Below are positions 54,016-63,891 of a stretch of 64,000 bases of DNA, piece after piece. The DNA is from CAJJDF01 sp965655625. GTDB taxonomy: Bacteria > Bacteroidota > Bacteroidia > Flavobacteriales_D > CAJJDF01. Location of the stretch: positions 1 to 64,000 of the forward strand of contig CBFHHA010000004.1 of NCBI GenBank assembly GCA_965655625.1, read 5' to 3'. The position numbers were made by a program, and so were the translations under genes. Each line of letters opens with the position of its first letter. Within the stretch, counting starts at the first letter, position 1. Under the pieces are notes generated by a model that was not told the DNA's origin, ran no database searches, and saw nothing but the letters and a program-made list of their open reading frames with translations.

Positions 54016-56976
54016 TTATTTTTGTAAAAATGAATTGTAAATTACTTTTTCTATTCGGGTTCTGATGTCATTTTTCACCAACTTCCAGTTTTCTGCATCA
54101 GGATACACTCTATTAGACAAAAAGATGTACACTAAGTCATGTTCGGGATCTGCCCAGGCTCTTGTTCCGGTAAACCCAGAATGTCCAAAGCTCCTCATTG
54201 AAACCGCATCGCAAGTCGGACCGTTTTTTAAATCACTTGTTGGTTTATCAAATCCAATTCCTCTTCTGTTTTTTGTTAGCGTGTTTAGATAGGGAGCAGA
54301 GGTAAATTCTTGGATTGTGGTATCGCCAAAGTATTGAATACCTCCATAGTTTCCTTCATTCAGGAACAATTGCATCATTGTGGCTAACTCGGTAGCATTT
54401 GAGAATAATCCTGCATGACCGCCTATTCCGCCTAGCATTGCTGCCGCTTGGTCGTGCACGTAACCCTGCAATAATTGTTTGCGAAAAACAGCATCTGATT
54501 CAGTTGGAGCTATTTGCTCTTTCTTGAACTTGTGCAAAGGATTGTAGGTCGTGTATTGCAATCCTAATGGTTTGTAGAAAAGACTGTCCGCCACAACATC
54601 GAGACTTTTCTTCCATTTTTTTTCAATGATTTCTTTCAGAAAGTAATACCCCAAATCACTGTACCGATAGTTTTTCTTTGGCAGTAAGTCGGTACCCACT
54701 ATTCTTTTGAGGATTGCCTTGTGGTAGTTTTTAAATATAAAAATGTTTTTGGCAACTTCAGTGTTGTAAAAATCTGTTTTTTGTGTTGAATAAAATCGCT
54801 TGTTAAGATTTCCATTTTCGTCCAAAGTAGCACTGTAAAATGGAATCCAAGGTTTGAACCTCGCTTGGTGGGTCAGCATTTCTTTCAAGACTATTTTTTC
54901 GTAATCACTACCTTTTACATATTCGGGTAAGTAATCGCCTAGTGTTTTATTTAGGTCAATTTCTTTATTTTCAACCATTTTCATTATGATTGCTGTAGTT
55001 GCTGCAACTTTGGTGATAGAAGCAAGATCGTATAGAGTTTCGTCATTCACTTTCTGAGAAGCGGCATGGTAAGTGAAATTTCCAAAATTTTCTTGATAAA
55101 TGATTTTTCCTTCTTTGGCAACAAGTATCTGACAACCGGGGAACGCACTGTCTTTAATAGCTTCTCTTGCAATCCATCCAATACCACCTAATTTTTTACT
55201 TGGAATTCCCAATTCTTCGGGCATCGTGTATTTGAAACGTATAGGTTGTGTTTCAATACCAGTTTCTACAGGAAATTCAGCAGAGCCAGTAACGGGCAGT
55301 TTCCCCTTTGCACCTATTCCGCCAAATATAAGCTGACCTACTAAATCTTGGGTGTATGAATTGTCTTCGTATGAAACGATAATGGACTCGATGTTTTTCG
55401 CTTTACCTAACTTAGCAAGTGCATAGGCATTGGTTGGGTAATTCAATATTACTTGGTGGTTCTTTGCTATTGCTTTGACGATAGCAATGTCGTTTTTGAA
55501 CACTCCATAGCTTCCATTCATTTTAGTCCCATGTATGCTAACGATAACTTTGTCAAAGTTTTTTAGTTTTTTCAGCAGGGCAATGATGTTTTCTGAAGAG
55601 GCTTTTTTCGAAATTCCGAAATGGGATACTTTGGTATACCTACTCAATCCTTTTTGGAAGGCATTAGGCGATTTTTCACCAATAACTACTGAGGCAATAT
55701 CTGTCGTATCTAATCTTTTTAGAGGGATAAGATTTGACTTGTTTTTTACCAAAGTTAGTGCGTTTTCAAACAGTAATTTATTGGTTAGTTCAGATGATTT
55801 TGGATTTAAATCAGCTGATAGGTTATTCTTAAAAATGGTATCAGTTGAGATGTTCATCCATTGTTTTGCATACAATATTTTCTTTACACTCTTCCAAACT
55901 CTTTCTTTAGAAATTTCACCCTTCGCTATTGCTTTTTTCACCTCTTGGATGGCAGTAGGAACGTCTTCCGAAAACAGCAATACGTCATTTCCTGCGATTA
56001 AGGCTTTTACATCTACCACTCCTGGCTTATAATAGGAACTAACTCCTTTCATGTTGAGGGCGTCCGTAAATATTAATCCGTTGAACCCCATTTCGGTTTG
56101 GAGTAAGTCCGTCACAACTTTTTTGGAAAGAGTAGTGGCAGTATTAGGTGTGCTATCTAGGGCTGGAATGAACAAATGTGCAACCATCATACTCCCTATT
56201 CCTTCCTGTATTAATCTCTTGAATGGGTAGAACTCGATAGAGTCTAATCTCTTGTAATTGTGGGTAATTACTGGCAAGGCTTTGTGAGAGTCTTTGTCGG
56301 TGTCTCCATGTCCAGGAAAATGTTTGGCGCAAGCAAGAACTCCATTTTCTTGCATTCCTTTCATGTAAGCGATTCCCTTGTTTGCAACATTCTCGCGCTG
56401 TTCTCCAAAAGAACGATAATTGATTACGGGGTTTTTTCGGTTATTATTCACATCAATAACTGGAGCAAAATTCACATGAATCCCAATTCGCTTACAATGG
56501 TTAGCCATTTCTTTTCCCATTTCATAAATAAGAGAGTCATGCTGAATAGCTCCCAAAGTCATTTGTTTTGGAAACTTAAAGGTGTTTTGTAGCCTCATTG
56601 GAAGACCCCACTCACCGTCAATTGCAATCATAAGCGGAGTTTTAGCTTTTGATTGATACAAGTTAGTCAGTTCAATTTCCTTTTGGGGAGTTCCTTGCAT
56701 AAAAATTAATCCGCCAATCTGGTAATTTGACACAAGGTTCGCAATGTAGTTTTCGTGGTTTTTTCCTTTGTTCGAATAGGCAGCTACCATAAAAAGCTGA
56801 GCAATTCTTTGGTCTTCTGATAGCGTGTCGAATACAGAATCGGCCCAAGCATGGTTTTGCTCCAGAAAGACAGGTTCGATTTTTGTCTTCGCTGGCTTTG
56901 TTAAAACTTGGTCAGAGTTAGTACTTAGCAAAAAGCTAGAGATTGCTACGACAGATAGATAAAATAATGATTTCAT
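54016..56976 (-). CDS. GH3 (NagZ-like) glycosidase fused to serine hydrolase
   Basis: 986 residues from ATG 56976 (the frame runs to 57018, but the later ATG begins a cleaner signal peptide, KSLFYLSVVAISSFLLSTN). N-terminal GH3 domain (to about 570): DGEWGLPMRL, KHFPGHGDTDKDSHKALP (the Asp-His loop of NagZ-type hexosaminidases) and FTDALNMKGV with the catalytic Asp. C-terminal class C beta-lactamase-like domain (about 590-986): SITK (Ser-x-x-Lys), YSD and HSGFTGT. Likely an envelope protein acting on muropeptides. Directly after gmhA upstream, six bases apart. Confidence 0.92.
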   Translation of the reverse strand: MKSLFYLSVVAISSFLLSTNSDQVLTKPAKTKIEPVFLEQNHAWADSVFDTLSEDQRIAQLFMVAAYSNKGKNHENYIANLVSNYQIGGLIFMQGTPQKEIELTNLYQSKAKTPLMIAIDGEWGLPMRLQNTFKFPKQMTLGAIQHDSLIYEMGKEMANHCKRIGIHVNFAPVIDVNNNRKNPVINYRSFGEQRENVANKGIAYMKGMQENGVLACAKHFPGHGDTDKDSHKALPVITHNYKRLDSIEFYPFKRLIQEGIGSMMVAHLFIPALDSTPNTATTLSKKVVTDLLQTEMGFNGLIFTDALNMKGVSSYYKPGVVDVKALIAGNDVLLFSEDVPTAIQEVKKAIAKGEISKERVWKSVKKILYAKQWMNISTDTIFKNNLSADLNPKSSELTNKLLFENALTLVKNKSNLIPLKRLDTTDIASVVIGEKSPNAFQKGLSRYTKVSHFGISKKASSENIIALLKKLKNFDKVIVSIHGTKMNGSYGVFKNDIAIVKAIAKNHQVILNYPTNAYALAKLGKAKNIESIIVSYEDNSYTQDLVGQLIFGGIGAKGKLPVTGSAEFPVETGIETQPIRFKYTMPEELGIPSKKLGGIGWIAREAIKDSAFPGCQILVAKEGKIIYQENFGNFTYHAASQKVNDETLYDLASITKVAATTAIIMKMVENKEIDLNKTLGDYLPEYVKGSDYEKIVLKEMLTHQARFKPWIPFYSATLDENGNLNKRFYSTQKTDFYNTEVAKNIFIFKNYHKAILKRIVGTDLLPKKNYRYSDLGYYFLKEIIEKKWKKSLDVVADSLFYKPLGLQYTTYNPLHKFKKEQIAPTESDAVFRKQLLQGYVHDQAAAMLGGIGGHAGLFSNATELATMMQLFLNEGNYGGIQYFGDTTIQEFTSAPYLNTLTKNRRGIGFDKPTSDLKNGPTCDAVSMRSFGHSGFTGTRAWADPEHDLVYIFLSNRVYPDAENWKLVKNDIRTRIEKVIYNSFLQK

Positions 56977-57057
56977 AATAGACTTCAAAAATAAAATACA
57001 ATGGAAGAATATGAGCAATTCTCATTCTTTTTTATCCCCATTTTAATTAACAAAAAA

Positions 57058-57081
57058 AAGTGACACAATATTGTGCCACTT
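57058..57081 (-). terminator. Terminator after the 57.1-kb gene
   Basis: AAGTG-x-CACAA-TA-TTGTG-x-CACTT, a 10-bp stem with one mismatch, followed on the minus strand by eight Ts. Confidence 0.75.
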
Positions 57082-57102
57082 CTTGTACTTTGGTAATTAA
57101 GA

Positions 57103-57612
57103 CTAGTCTTTTAACTTACTGTTTACAAAGTGGGTTAAGTTTCCTTGTTGTTTTTGATCAACAAATTCTTTGATTCCTTTGCCTTTTTTTATTTTCGACT
57201 GGTTTGCCAGGTAGTACTTGATAACTTGATTTGTAGCTCGTAGGGTAAATTCTTCTTTATTATTCACATAGTTTTGAGTCAAACAGCTTTTTGTCCAGGA
57301 GGCAATGTAAATAACTCCCAGTTCACCATTGAGTAAAAAAGGAAATTCTTTTTTGTCGAGATGAGGGTTTACTCTTTTGTTATCAATAGAATATGCGGCT
57401 AAAAAAGAAACTGCTTTGTCTCTTTTTCTTACTTGCTTATTAATAGGTGACGTCATTAACCAATCTACACAAGCTAAAATTTCAGATTCGTACTTATCAT
57501 AATCGGCTTCTGATTTAAATTCATAGTTTTTTGGGATTTCCAAGGACTGAGAGATTGCTAATGAATACATTAACAAAGAAGCGGTGAGTGAAAATATTTT
57601 TTTCATGGTCAT
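57103..57612 (-). CDS. Secreted protein of unknown function
   Basis: 169 residues. Signal peptide (KKIFSLTASLLMYSLAISQ; Met3 at 57606 is the likely real start), then a helical domain: DYDKYESEILACVDWLMTSPINKQVRKRDKAVSFLAAYSIDN, later LGVIYIASWTKSCLTQNYVN and ATNQVIKYYLANQSKIKKGKGI. The two cysteines may pair. No family recognised, but this kind of short helical exported protein is widespread in Bacteroidota. It lies between the GH3 fusion and rodA and ends at a T-run terminator. Confidence 0.7.
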   Translation of the reverse strand: MTMKKIFSLTASLLMYSLAISQSLEIPKNYEFKSEADYDKYESEILACVDWLMTSPINKQVRKRDKAVSFLAAYSIDNKRVNPHLDKKEFPFLLNGELGVIYIASWTKSCLTQNYVNNKEEFTLRATNQVIKYYLANQSKIKKGKGIKEFVDQKQQGNLTHFVNSKLKD

Positions 57613-57685
57613 TTTTTTTGAAAACGTTGAATAGGAATTAAAGGTTGTGTTTTACAGCTTCTAATTTACCGAAAATAAACTAAAC

Positions 57686-59005
57686 TTATCTGAAAGATTC
57701 CAATCGATCTGAATCAAATTTTAACAAAAGAAAAATCATAATACTAAACGAGAGCAAAGAGGAACCACCATAACTAAAGAAAGGCAGTGGAATGCCAATA
57801 ATTGGTGCTAGTCCCAACACCATTCCGATATTAATAGCAAAATGGATAAAAAAGATGCTTGCAATGGAATAAGCGAAAACTCTATGGAGGGTAGAGCGTT
57901 GCCGCTCGGCAATTGAAATAATTTTGAGAATTAGTGCCATGTATATTGAAAACAAGATAAATCCTCCGATAAATCCCCATTCTTCTGCAACGGTACAAAA
58001 AATAAAATCGGTACTCTGTTCGGGTACTTGGCTGTAGGTGTCATTTGCCAATGTGGCATTTTTATAACCTTTCCCTAAGAATTTTCCTGAACCAATAGCA
58101 GACAAGGCTTGGTGAGAATTATAACCAACACCACGTGGGTCTTGTTTTAGTCCAAGTATAATTTCTACTCTCACTCTTTGATAATGGTTCTCCGGGATTT
58201 TTTCAAATCCATATTTCATTGTAGGTACCAATACGATTGCCGTCAACGTTACCAGAATAATACTGATGTACTTACTTTTTCGGTATCGCTGATAGGTAGT
58301 TACGTTTACACCCAAAGTAACCAAAATAGCCATGAGTATTAAAGTGAAAATAAGCGTGTAATGGGAGTGTATGGGAAACCCAAAAAATAAATTGATGGTA
58401 TCTTTTAGTAAGAGAGAAACCACTGAAACGACCACAAGTAGAAGTCCGTATAACAAGATATTTCCAATAATTCCTTCCCTGTAGAGCACCAAAATAAATC
58501 CGAGAAATACCAATACCGTTCCCAAATCTGGTTGTTTTAGAATAAGTAATATAGGAATGAAAATAATAATAGAAAGCCAAATCCTTGTCTGTAACTTGAG
58601 TAAAGTAGTGTTTGTGTTAGCAATGAATAATGCAACCATCAAACTAACTGATATTTTAGAAAATTCGGCTGGTTGAATCCCAAAACTACCCACACCAAAC
58701 CAAGCCTTTGCTCCATTTCTTTCTGTACCGATTAACAATACCAATACAAGTAACAGCACAGTGAATCCATAGAAAATAGGGATAGCTTTCTGAATAAATT
58801 CACGATCGAGTAATAAAATGATAATTCCGATACAACTGCTTATTCCAAACCACATTATTTGTTTTCCGTAAGATTTACTCAAAGAGAAAATAGAAGAATA
58901 ATTCTCATCATACGTGGTGGAGTATATGGTGAATATACCTAATAATACCAACAGAAAGTAGAGTCCAAGAAGTTGTTTGTCTATATTTTTAAAGATTTGA
59001 GTCAT
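57686..59005 (-). CDS. rodA: RodA, SEDS polymerase of the elongasome
   Basis: Polytopic glycosyltransferase of 439 residues with about ten TM helices. GVGSFGIQPAEFSKISVSLMVALFIA, KQPDLGTVLVFLGF, EQSTDFIFCTVAEEWGFIGGF and PFFSYGGSSLL identify the SEDS family. It lies one base from mrdA (PBP2), the fixed elongasome pairing, and is distinct from ftsW at 10.7 kb. Confidence 0.95.
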   Translation of the reverse strand: MTQIFKNIDKQLLGLYFLLVLLGIFTIYSTTYDENYSSIFSLSKSYGKQIMWFGISSCIGIIILLLDREFIQKAIPIFYGFTVLLLVLVLLIGTERNGAKAWFGVGSFGIQPAEFSKISVSLMVALFIANTNTTLLKLQTRIWLSIIIFIPILLILKQPDLGTVLVFLGFILVLYREGIIGNILLYGLLLVVVSVVSLLLKDTINLFFGFPIHSHYTLIFTLILMAILVTLGVNVTTYQRYRKSKYISIILVTLTAIVLVPTMKYGFEKIPENHYQRVRVEIILGLKQDPRGVGYNSHQALSAIGSGKFLGKGYKNATLANDTYSQVPEQSTDFIFCTVAEEWGFIGGFILFSIYMALILKIISIAERQRSTLHRVFAYSIASIFFIHFAINIGMVLGLAPIIGIPLPFFSYGGSSLLSFSIMIFLLLKFDSDRLESFR

Positions 59006-59006
59006 T

Positions 59007-60809
59007 CTAAGGGATTAAATTTGCGTCAAGTATACGCCTTTCTTTGGCAGAGTTACTAATCGAGTCGGTTAGGTATTTTTCAACCATTAAACTGGCTACA
59101 GGAGCTGCCCAGGTTCCTCCAAAACCTGCATTTTCGATGTACACTGCAATTGCTATTTTTGGGTTGTACTTGGGTGCAAATGCAATGAAAACAGAATGGT
59201 CTTTCCCACGGGAATTCTCTACCGTTCCTGTTTTTCCACATAATTCAATTCCTTCAATTTTTGCTCTACTAGCAGTTCCTCCTGCACCTTCCACCACCTG
59301 TTGCATGGCATCAACAATAAGTTCGAATTTATCTGAACTTACTTTGGTGAATTGTTTATGATTGTACACAGAATCAATGGTGTTTCCTTCTATTTTTTTA
59401 ATAAAATGGGGGAAATAGAAGAACCCCCGATTCGCAATGATACATGCCAAATTAGCCATTTGATAGGGCGTTACGAGCATTTCACCTTGCCCAATTGCCA
59501 GAGAATTGCAAGTCCTGAAGTTCCAGCGCATGTTATTCTTATAAATTTTATCGTAAGTAGCCGGTAACGGAATGTTTCCGATAGAATAGCCAGGGAAGTC
59601 GATGTGTAAATTCATTCCTAAACCAAAAGAGGTAACATATTCATTCCAGATTTTTAGTCCTTTTCTGGATTTTTCGTGCATGTCTTTCCCTTCATTCATG
59701 GTGCTCATTCTCTTGAATGTTTCATAAAAATAAGGGTTGCAAGATACTTTTATCGCATCGGTTAGTCCTTGAGCGGGATTGTGGTTGTGGCAACCAACGA
59801 GATTTTTATCGCAGTATATTTTTGTGGTTTTATTTATAATTCCGAGTTCCCAAGCAGATAAACCTTGCACCATTTTAAAAATAGATCCTGGCGAATATCT
59901 AGATTGTAAAGCACGATTAAAGAGAGGTTTAAGAGAATCGTTCCGATACAATCTATTCCAGTTTTTGCTCATTGTATCACCACTCAATAAATTAGGATCA
60001 AACGAAGGTGCGGAAATCATACTAAGTATTTCACCGTTAGAAGGTTCAATTGCCACAATGCATCCTATTTTGTTCTGCATGAGCTTTTCTCCATAGCGTT
60101 GAAGAGCCAGGTCGATCGAACTCACAAGATTGTTCCCTGATTTGGCAGTATCCGAGTCAGTTAATTGTTTGAGATTGCCATAAGCATCTCTCAGGAATTG
60201 ATTTTTTCCTCTTCTTCCTCGTAGTTCGTCTTCGAAATACTTTTCCAAACCTGAAATTCCAATTCTATCACCTCCCCGGTAATAAGGTTTTTTTTTCACG
60301 ATATCTCCGTCTACTTCACGAACATATCCAAGTAAATGAGCAGCAGCATGCCCCGGATAAGTTCTGGTAGATTTCTCTACCATAGCAAAACCAGGATATT
60401 TGTACATCAAGGAGGTAAATTTTGCTACATTTTGTTCCGGAATAGTTTTGATCAAAACTTGTTGCAACTTTCTGTATCTTCCTAGCTCTTTTAGCTTGGT
60501 TTTGAGAGAGTCTTTGGTCAGTAAAACTAGATTACATAATTCTGTTGTGTCAAATTCTTGAATCTTTGAAGGTGTAATTCTTAACTCGAAAATAGTTTTG
60601 TTGGCAGCAAGAATTTCCCCATTTCTGTCAAAAATCAATCCTCTTTCTGGTTCTACAATTCTTCTCGTTTCTGAGATTTTTTTTGATTCTTCGTCCCATT
60701 TTGGACTCAATACCTGTACAAAAAGTAACCTCAACGAAAAAATGATTCCGATAGAAAGAACAATCGCTAGAATGACCATTTTTCTGCTTTCGAAAGATTG
60801 ATTTGGCAT
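59007..60809 (-). CDS. mrdA: Penicillin-binding protein 2 (elongasome transpeptidase)
   Basis: 600-residue class B PBP. N-terminal TM helix (about 11-30), dimerisation domain (RGLIFDRNGEILAANKT, TYPGHAAAHLLGYVREVDGDIV), then the transpeptidase with SxxK in YSPGSIFKMVQG, the KVSCNPYFYETF (SCN) triad and CGKTGTVEN. It forms the elongation synthase with RodA. The promoter element TATCTTTG lies at 60855-60848, about 40 bases upstream. Confidence 0.96.
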   Translation of the reverse strand: MPNQSFESRKMVILAIVLSIGIIFSLRLLFVQVLSPKWDEESKKISETRRIVEPERGLIFDRNGEILAANKTIFELRITPSKIQEFDTTELCNLVLLTKDSLKTKLKELGRYRKLQQVLIKTIPEQNVAKFTSLMYKYPGFAMVEKSTRTYPGHAAAHLLGYVREVDGDIVKKKPYYRGGDRIGISGLEKYFEDELRGRRGKNQFLRDAYGNLKQLTDSDTAKSGNNLVSSIDLALQRYGEKLMQNKIGCIVAIEPSNGEILSMISAPSFDPNLLSGDTMSKNWNRLYRNDSLKPLFNRALQSRYSPGSIFKMVQGLSAWELGIINKTTKIYCDKNLVGCHNHNPAQGLTDAIKVSCNPYFYETFKRMSTMNEGKDMHEKSRKGLKIWNEYVTSFGLGMNLHIDFPGYSIGNIPLPATYDKIYKNNMRWNFRTCNSLAIGQGEMLVTPYQMANLACIIANRGFFYFPHFIKKIEGNTIDSVYNHKQFTKVSSDKFELIVDAMQQVVEGAGGTASRAKIEGIELCGKTGTVENSRGKDHSVFIAFAPKYNPKIAIAVYIENAGFGGTWAAPVASLMVEKYLTDSISNSAKERRILDANLIP

Positions 60810-60847
60810 TTTAATTTGTCTGGTTTTGTGCTATTTGATTTGAGTTT

Positions 60848-60855
60848 CAAAGATA
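60848..60855 (-). promoter_or_regulatory. Probable mrdA-rodA promoter
   Basis: TATCTTTG on the minus strand matches TAnnTTTG; leader about 35 bases. No clear -33 TTTG. Confidence 0.55.
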
Positions 60856-60917
60856 CACGGTTTATTCCATATTTTAGTTTAGCGTGGTAGATAATTTAAT
60901 TTTAGCATTAAAAAAGC

Positions 60918-60925
60918 TAACTTTG
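60918..60925 (+). promoter_or_regulatory. Probable trkA promoter
   Basis: TAACTTTG matches TAnnTTTG and is 31 bases upstream of the ATG at 60956. It lies inside the longer open frame (from 60884), so it supports the later start. Confidence 0.55.
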
Positions 60926-60955
60926 GGTTTTCATTTCAGAATTTTAACCATACTT

Positions 60956-62296
60956 ATGAAGATAATTATCACTGGAGCGGGAGATGTGGGTTACCATCTG
61001 GCAAAAATGCTTTCGAGTGAATTGCAAGATATTTATGTCATCGATGAGGATGAATCCCGGCTAGATTATGTTCAATCTCATATAGATATTTTCCCCATTT
61101 TAGGCGATGCAAAATCTTTTGATGTATTGAGTGAAGCTAAAGTAAATCAATGTGATTTATTAATTGCGGTTACCTCGTCAGAAGAAACCAATCTGTTGGT
61201 ATCTATTATGGCAAAAAAATATGGAGCTAAGAAGACGATTGCGCGAGTGAGTACACTAGAAAATCTGCAGGAAGATCGCCAAGAGATGTTCAAAGACTTG
61301 GGAATTGATACGCTAATTTCACCGGATATTCTGGCGGCAGAAGAAATAGAAAGATTAGTAAAAAAATCAGCTTTTACCGATAATATAGAATTTGAGGGAG
61401 GAAAACTTACGGTGTTTGGAATAGCAATTGGGAAAGAATCAAAGCTCAAGGACCAAACAGTAGGTGAAAGCTCATATTTGAATCCTAATTTATCTTTCAA
61501 ACCCATTGCTATTCACCGAAACGAGAGCACCATTATTGTGACCAAAGACACCACAATTCGCGAACACGATATTGTGTATTTTATTTCCACGCCCGAATCA
61601 ATTGACAGAATTACTGAGTTTTGTGACCAAAAATGTTTTGAGATTAAGAACATCATGATTTTGGGAGGAAATAGATTAGGAGAATTAACTGCCAGAATTT
61701 TTCAAGATAATTACAAAGTAATTGTGATAGAAGGAGATGAAAAAAAGTGTGATATGTTGGCTAATAATTTGAACAATACATTGGTATTAAACATTGACGG
61801 AAGAGATGTGGAAACAATGAAGGAGGAGGGTCTAGGCGATATGGATGCTTTGATTTCTGTGACTCGTAATTCTGAAACAAATATCATTTCTTCGCTCGTA
61901 GCAAAAAATCATGGAGTAAGAAAAACGATCGCTCGAGTAGAAAATATTGACTACATCCATTTGTCGCAAAACATTGGAGTGGATACACTCATCAATAAGA
62001 AAGTGATAGCAGCGAGCAATATATTTAAGCACATTAGAAAAGGCCATGTAGATGCGATTGCAAATTTACACGGAGTAGATGCCGAAATAATTGAGTTTAC
62101 GGTTAAACCAAATTCTAAAGTGACCCAAAAGCGAATAAAGAATTTAAAATTTCCTAAAACAGCTAACATTTCTGGCGTGATACGAGGAGATGAAAGTCTT
62201 ATTCCGTTTGGAGATTTTCAGCTGAATGAAGGGGACAAAGCAGTGGTATTTTGCTTAACCCAATCGATTCATCAAATAGAAAGATATTTCCAATAA
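60956..62296 (+). CDS. trkA: Trk potassium uptake protein TrkA
   Basis: Cytosolic regulatory subunit of the Trk K+ transporter. Starting at ATG 60956 the protein begins KIIITGAGDVGYHLAKML, a Rossmann RCK_N domain (NAD/ATP binding), with RCK_C domains and a duplicated second RCK unit (IMILGGNRLGELTARIF at about 226). 446 residues. The open frame continues 24 codons upstream, but the promoter-like TAACTTTG lies there. trkH follows after two bases. Confidence 0.95.
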   Translation: MKIIITGAGDVGYHLAKMLSSELQDIYVIDEDESRLDYVQSHIDIFPILGDAKSFDVLSEAKVNQCDLLIAVTSSEETNLLVSIMAKKYGAKKTIARVSTLENLQEDRQEMFKDLGIDTLISPDILAAEEIERLVKKSAFTDNIEFEGGKLTVFGIAIGKESKLKDQTVGESSYLNPNLSFKPIAIHRNESTIIVTKDTTIREHDIVYFISTPESIDRITEFCDQKCFEIKNIMILGGNRLGELTARIFQDNYKVIVIEGDEKKCDMLANNLNNTLVLNIDGRDVETMKEEGLGDMDALISVTRNSETNIISSLVAKNHGVRKTIARVENIDYIHLSQNIGVDTLINKKVIAASNIFKHIRKGHVDAIANLHGVDAEIIEFTVKPNSKVTQKRIKNLKFPKTANISGVIRGDESLIPFGDFQLNEGDKAVVFCLTQSIHQIERYFQ

Positions 62297-62298
62297 AA

Positions 62299-63789
62299 AT
62301 GGGAGGAACAAAAAAACTCATAAATTTTGGAGTAATTGGTTACGTAATTGGTTCATTATTACTTATCAATGGATTCCTGATGGCATTGCCGTTGGGCTTT
62401 TCCTATTATTTCAAGGACGGTGCAGAAGTATCTTTTCTGTTGGCTAGCGGACTTACGTTTGCAATTGGATTTTCATTCCGTTATTTCCTAAGATCTTTCA
62501 AAGAAGCAGAAATCAAGAGGCGAGAAGGGTTTATTATCGTTTCTTTCAGCTGGATTGCAATGACTCTTTTTGGCACATTGCCTTATGTTTTGTCAGAATC
62601 AATACCCAATTTCTCCAATGCATTTTTTGAAACAATGTCGGGATTTTCCACCACTGGAGCTTCTATTTTAGATAATATTGAAGTAATGCCCGAGAGTATT
62701 TTGTTCTGGAGAAGTATGACTCAATGGATTGGTGGAATGGGAATTATTGTACTCACGATTGCCATATTGCCACTTCTTGGAATTGGCGGAATGGAACTTT
62801 TTGTAAACGAAGCACCAGGACCTACAAAGGATAAAATTCATCCAAGAATCAAAGAAACTGCCAAACGGTTGTGGGTGATTTATTTGTTTCTTACCCTTGC
62901 CGAGACAGTCGTTTTGATGTGTTGCGGAATGGGATTCTTCGATGCAATTAATCATTCATTAACCACCACTTCCACGGGAGGTTTTTCAACTAAGCAGGCT
63001 AGTATAGCTCATTTCAATTCTCCTCTTATAGAAACCGTAATCGTAGTGTTTATGTTTTTGGCTGGAACTAATTTCACTCTAATATATTTTGGTTTTAAAG
63101 GAAAAATCAGTAGAATTTGGCAAAACGATGAATTCAAATGGTACCTCATGGCAGTTATCGGGTTTATTACATTGCTTACTCCAGCCGTATTTTTGGATGC
63201 AGAAAATATGAACAATGGATTTTCGTTAGTCGAATCCTTTCGTTTAGTTGCATTTCAGGTAGTCAGTATTATTACCACCACCGGATTTGCAAGTGGTATT
63301 TTTACTGAATGGGGAGTTTTTGCGTCTTTTATCTTTTTTCTTCTCCTATTTTCAGGAGCTTCGGCTGGATCTACCAGTGGAGGAATGAAAATCGTACGGA
63401 TCGTTATTCTGATAAAGAATGGATTTTTGGAGTTCAAAAGAAGAATTCATCCCAACGCAATCGTACCTGTTCATCTCAATGGGAAATCAATAAACAATAA
63501 AGTGATTTATAATTTATTGGCTTTCTTGTTTTTATACCTATTTATGTTTGTGATGGGAAGTATCATCATGGCAGCTATGCCGGGAGTAGATTTACTAACA
63601 GCCATCAGTTCCGTTGCGACTTCTATTGGTAACGTGGGGCCGGGAATTGCTTCTGTAGATCCTTCGCAGAGTTTTGCTCACCTTCCCGATGCTGGAAAAT
63701 GGGTACTTTCTTTCCTCATGCTTTTTGGTAGATTAGAATTGTTTACTGTAGCAGTTCTGTTCTCTCCTTATTTTTGGAGGGTGAATTAA
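62299..63789 (+). CDS. trkH: Trk potassium uptake protein TrkH
   Basis: Membrane subunit, 496 residues from the ATG at 62299 (an earlier ATG at 62251 would overlap trkA by 46 bases and lacks support). The selectivity filter-like motifs of this family are visible: MSGFSTTGASIL, SLTTTSTGGFST, TTTGFASGIF and TSIGNVGPG, each in a hydrophobic pore repeat. Partner of TrkA; K+ uptake driven by the membrane gradient. Confidence 0.95.
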   Translation: MGGTKKLINFGVIGYVIGSLLLINGFLMALPLGFSYYFKDGAEVSFLLASGLTFAIGFSFRYFLRSFKEAEIKRREGFIIVSFSWIAMTLFGTLPYVLSESIPNFSNAFFETMSGFSTTGASILDNIEVMPESILFWRSMTQWIGGMGIIVLTIAILPLLGIGGMELFVNEAPGPTKDKIHPRIKETAKRLWVIYLFLTLAETVVLMCCGMGFFDAINHSLTTTSTGGFSTKQASIAHFNSPLIETVIVVFMFLAGTNFTLIYFGFKGKISRIWQNDEFKWYLMAVIGFITLLTPAVFLDAENMNNGFSLVESFRLVAFQVVSIITTTGFASGIFTEWGVFASFIFFLLLFSGASAGSTSGGMKIVRIVILIKNGFLEFKRRIHPNAIVPVHLNGKSINNKVIYNLLAFLFLYLFMFVMGSIIMAAMPGVDLLTAISSVATSIGNVGPGIASVDPSQSFAHLPDAGKWVLSFLMLFGRLELFTVAVLFSPYFWRVN

Positions 63790-63891
63790 CATAGTCTTCA
63801 GTAGGAGTTTTCAGATTGTAAAAGAAACCTAAAACTTGTAACTTGCATCCCTATGTCCCGAGAATTCGGGAAGTAACCAGCTCACTAGAAC

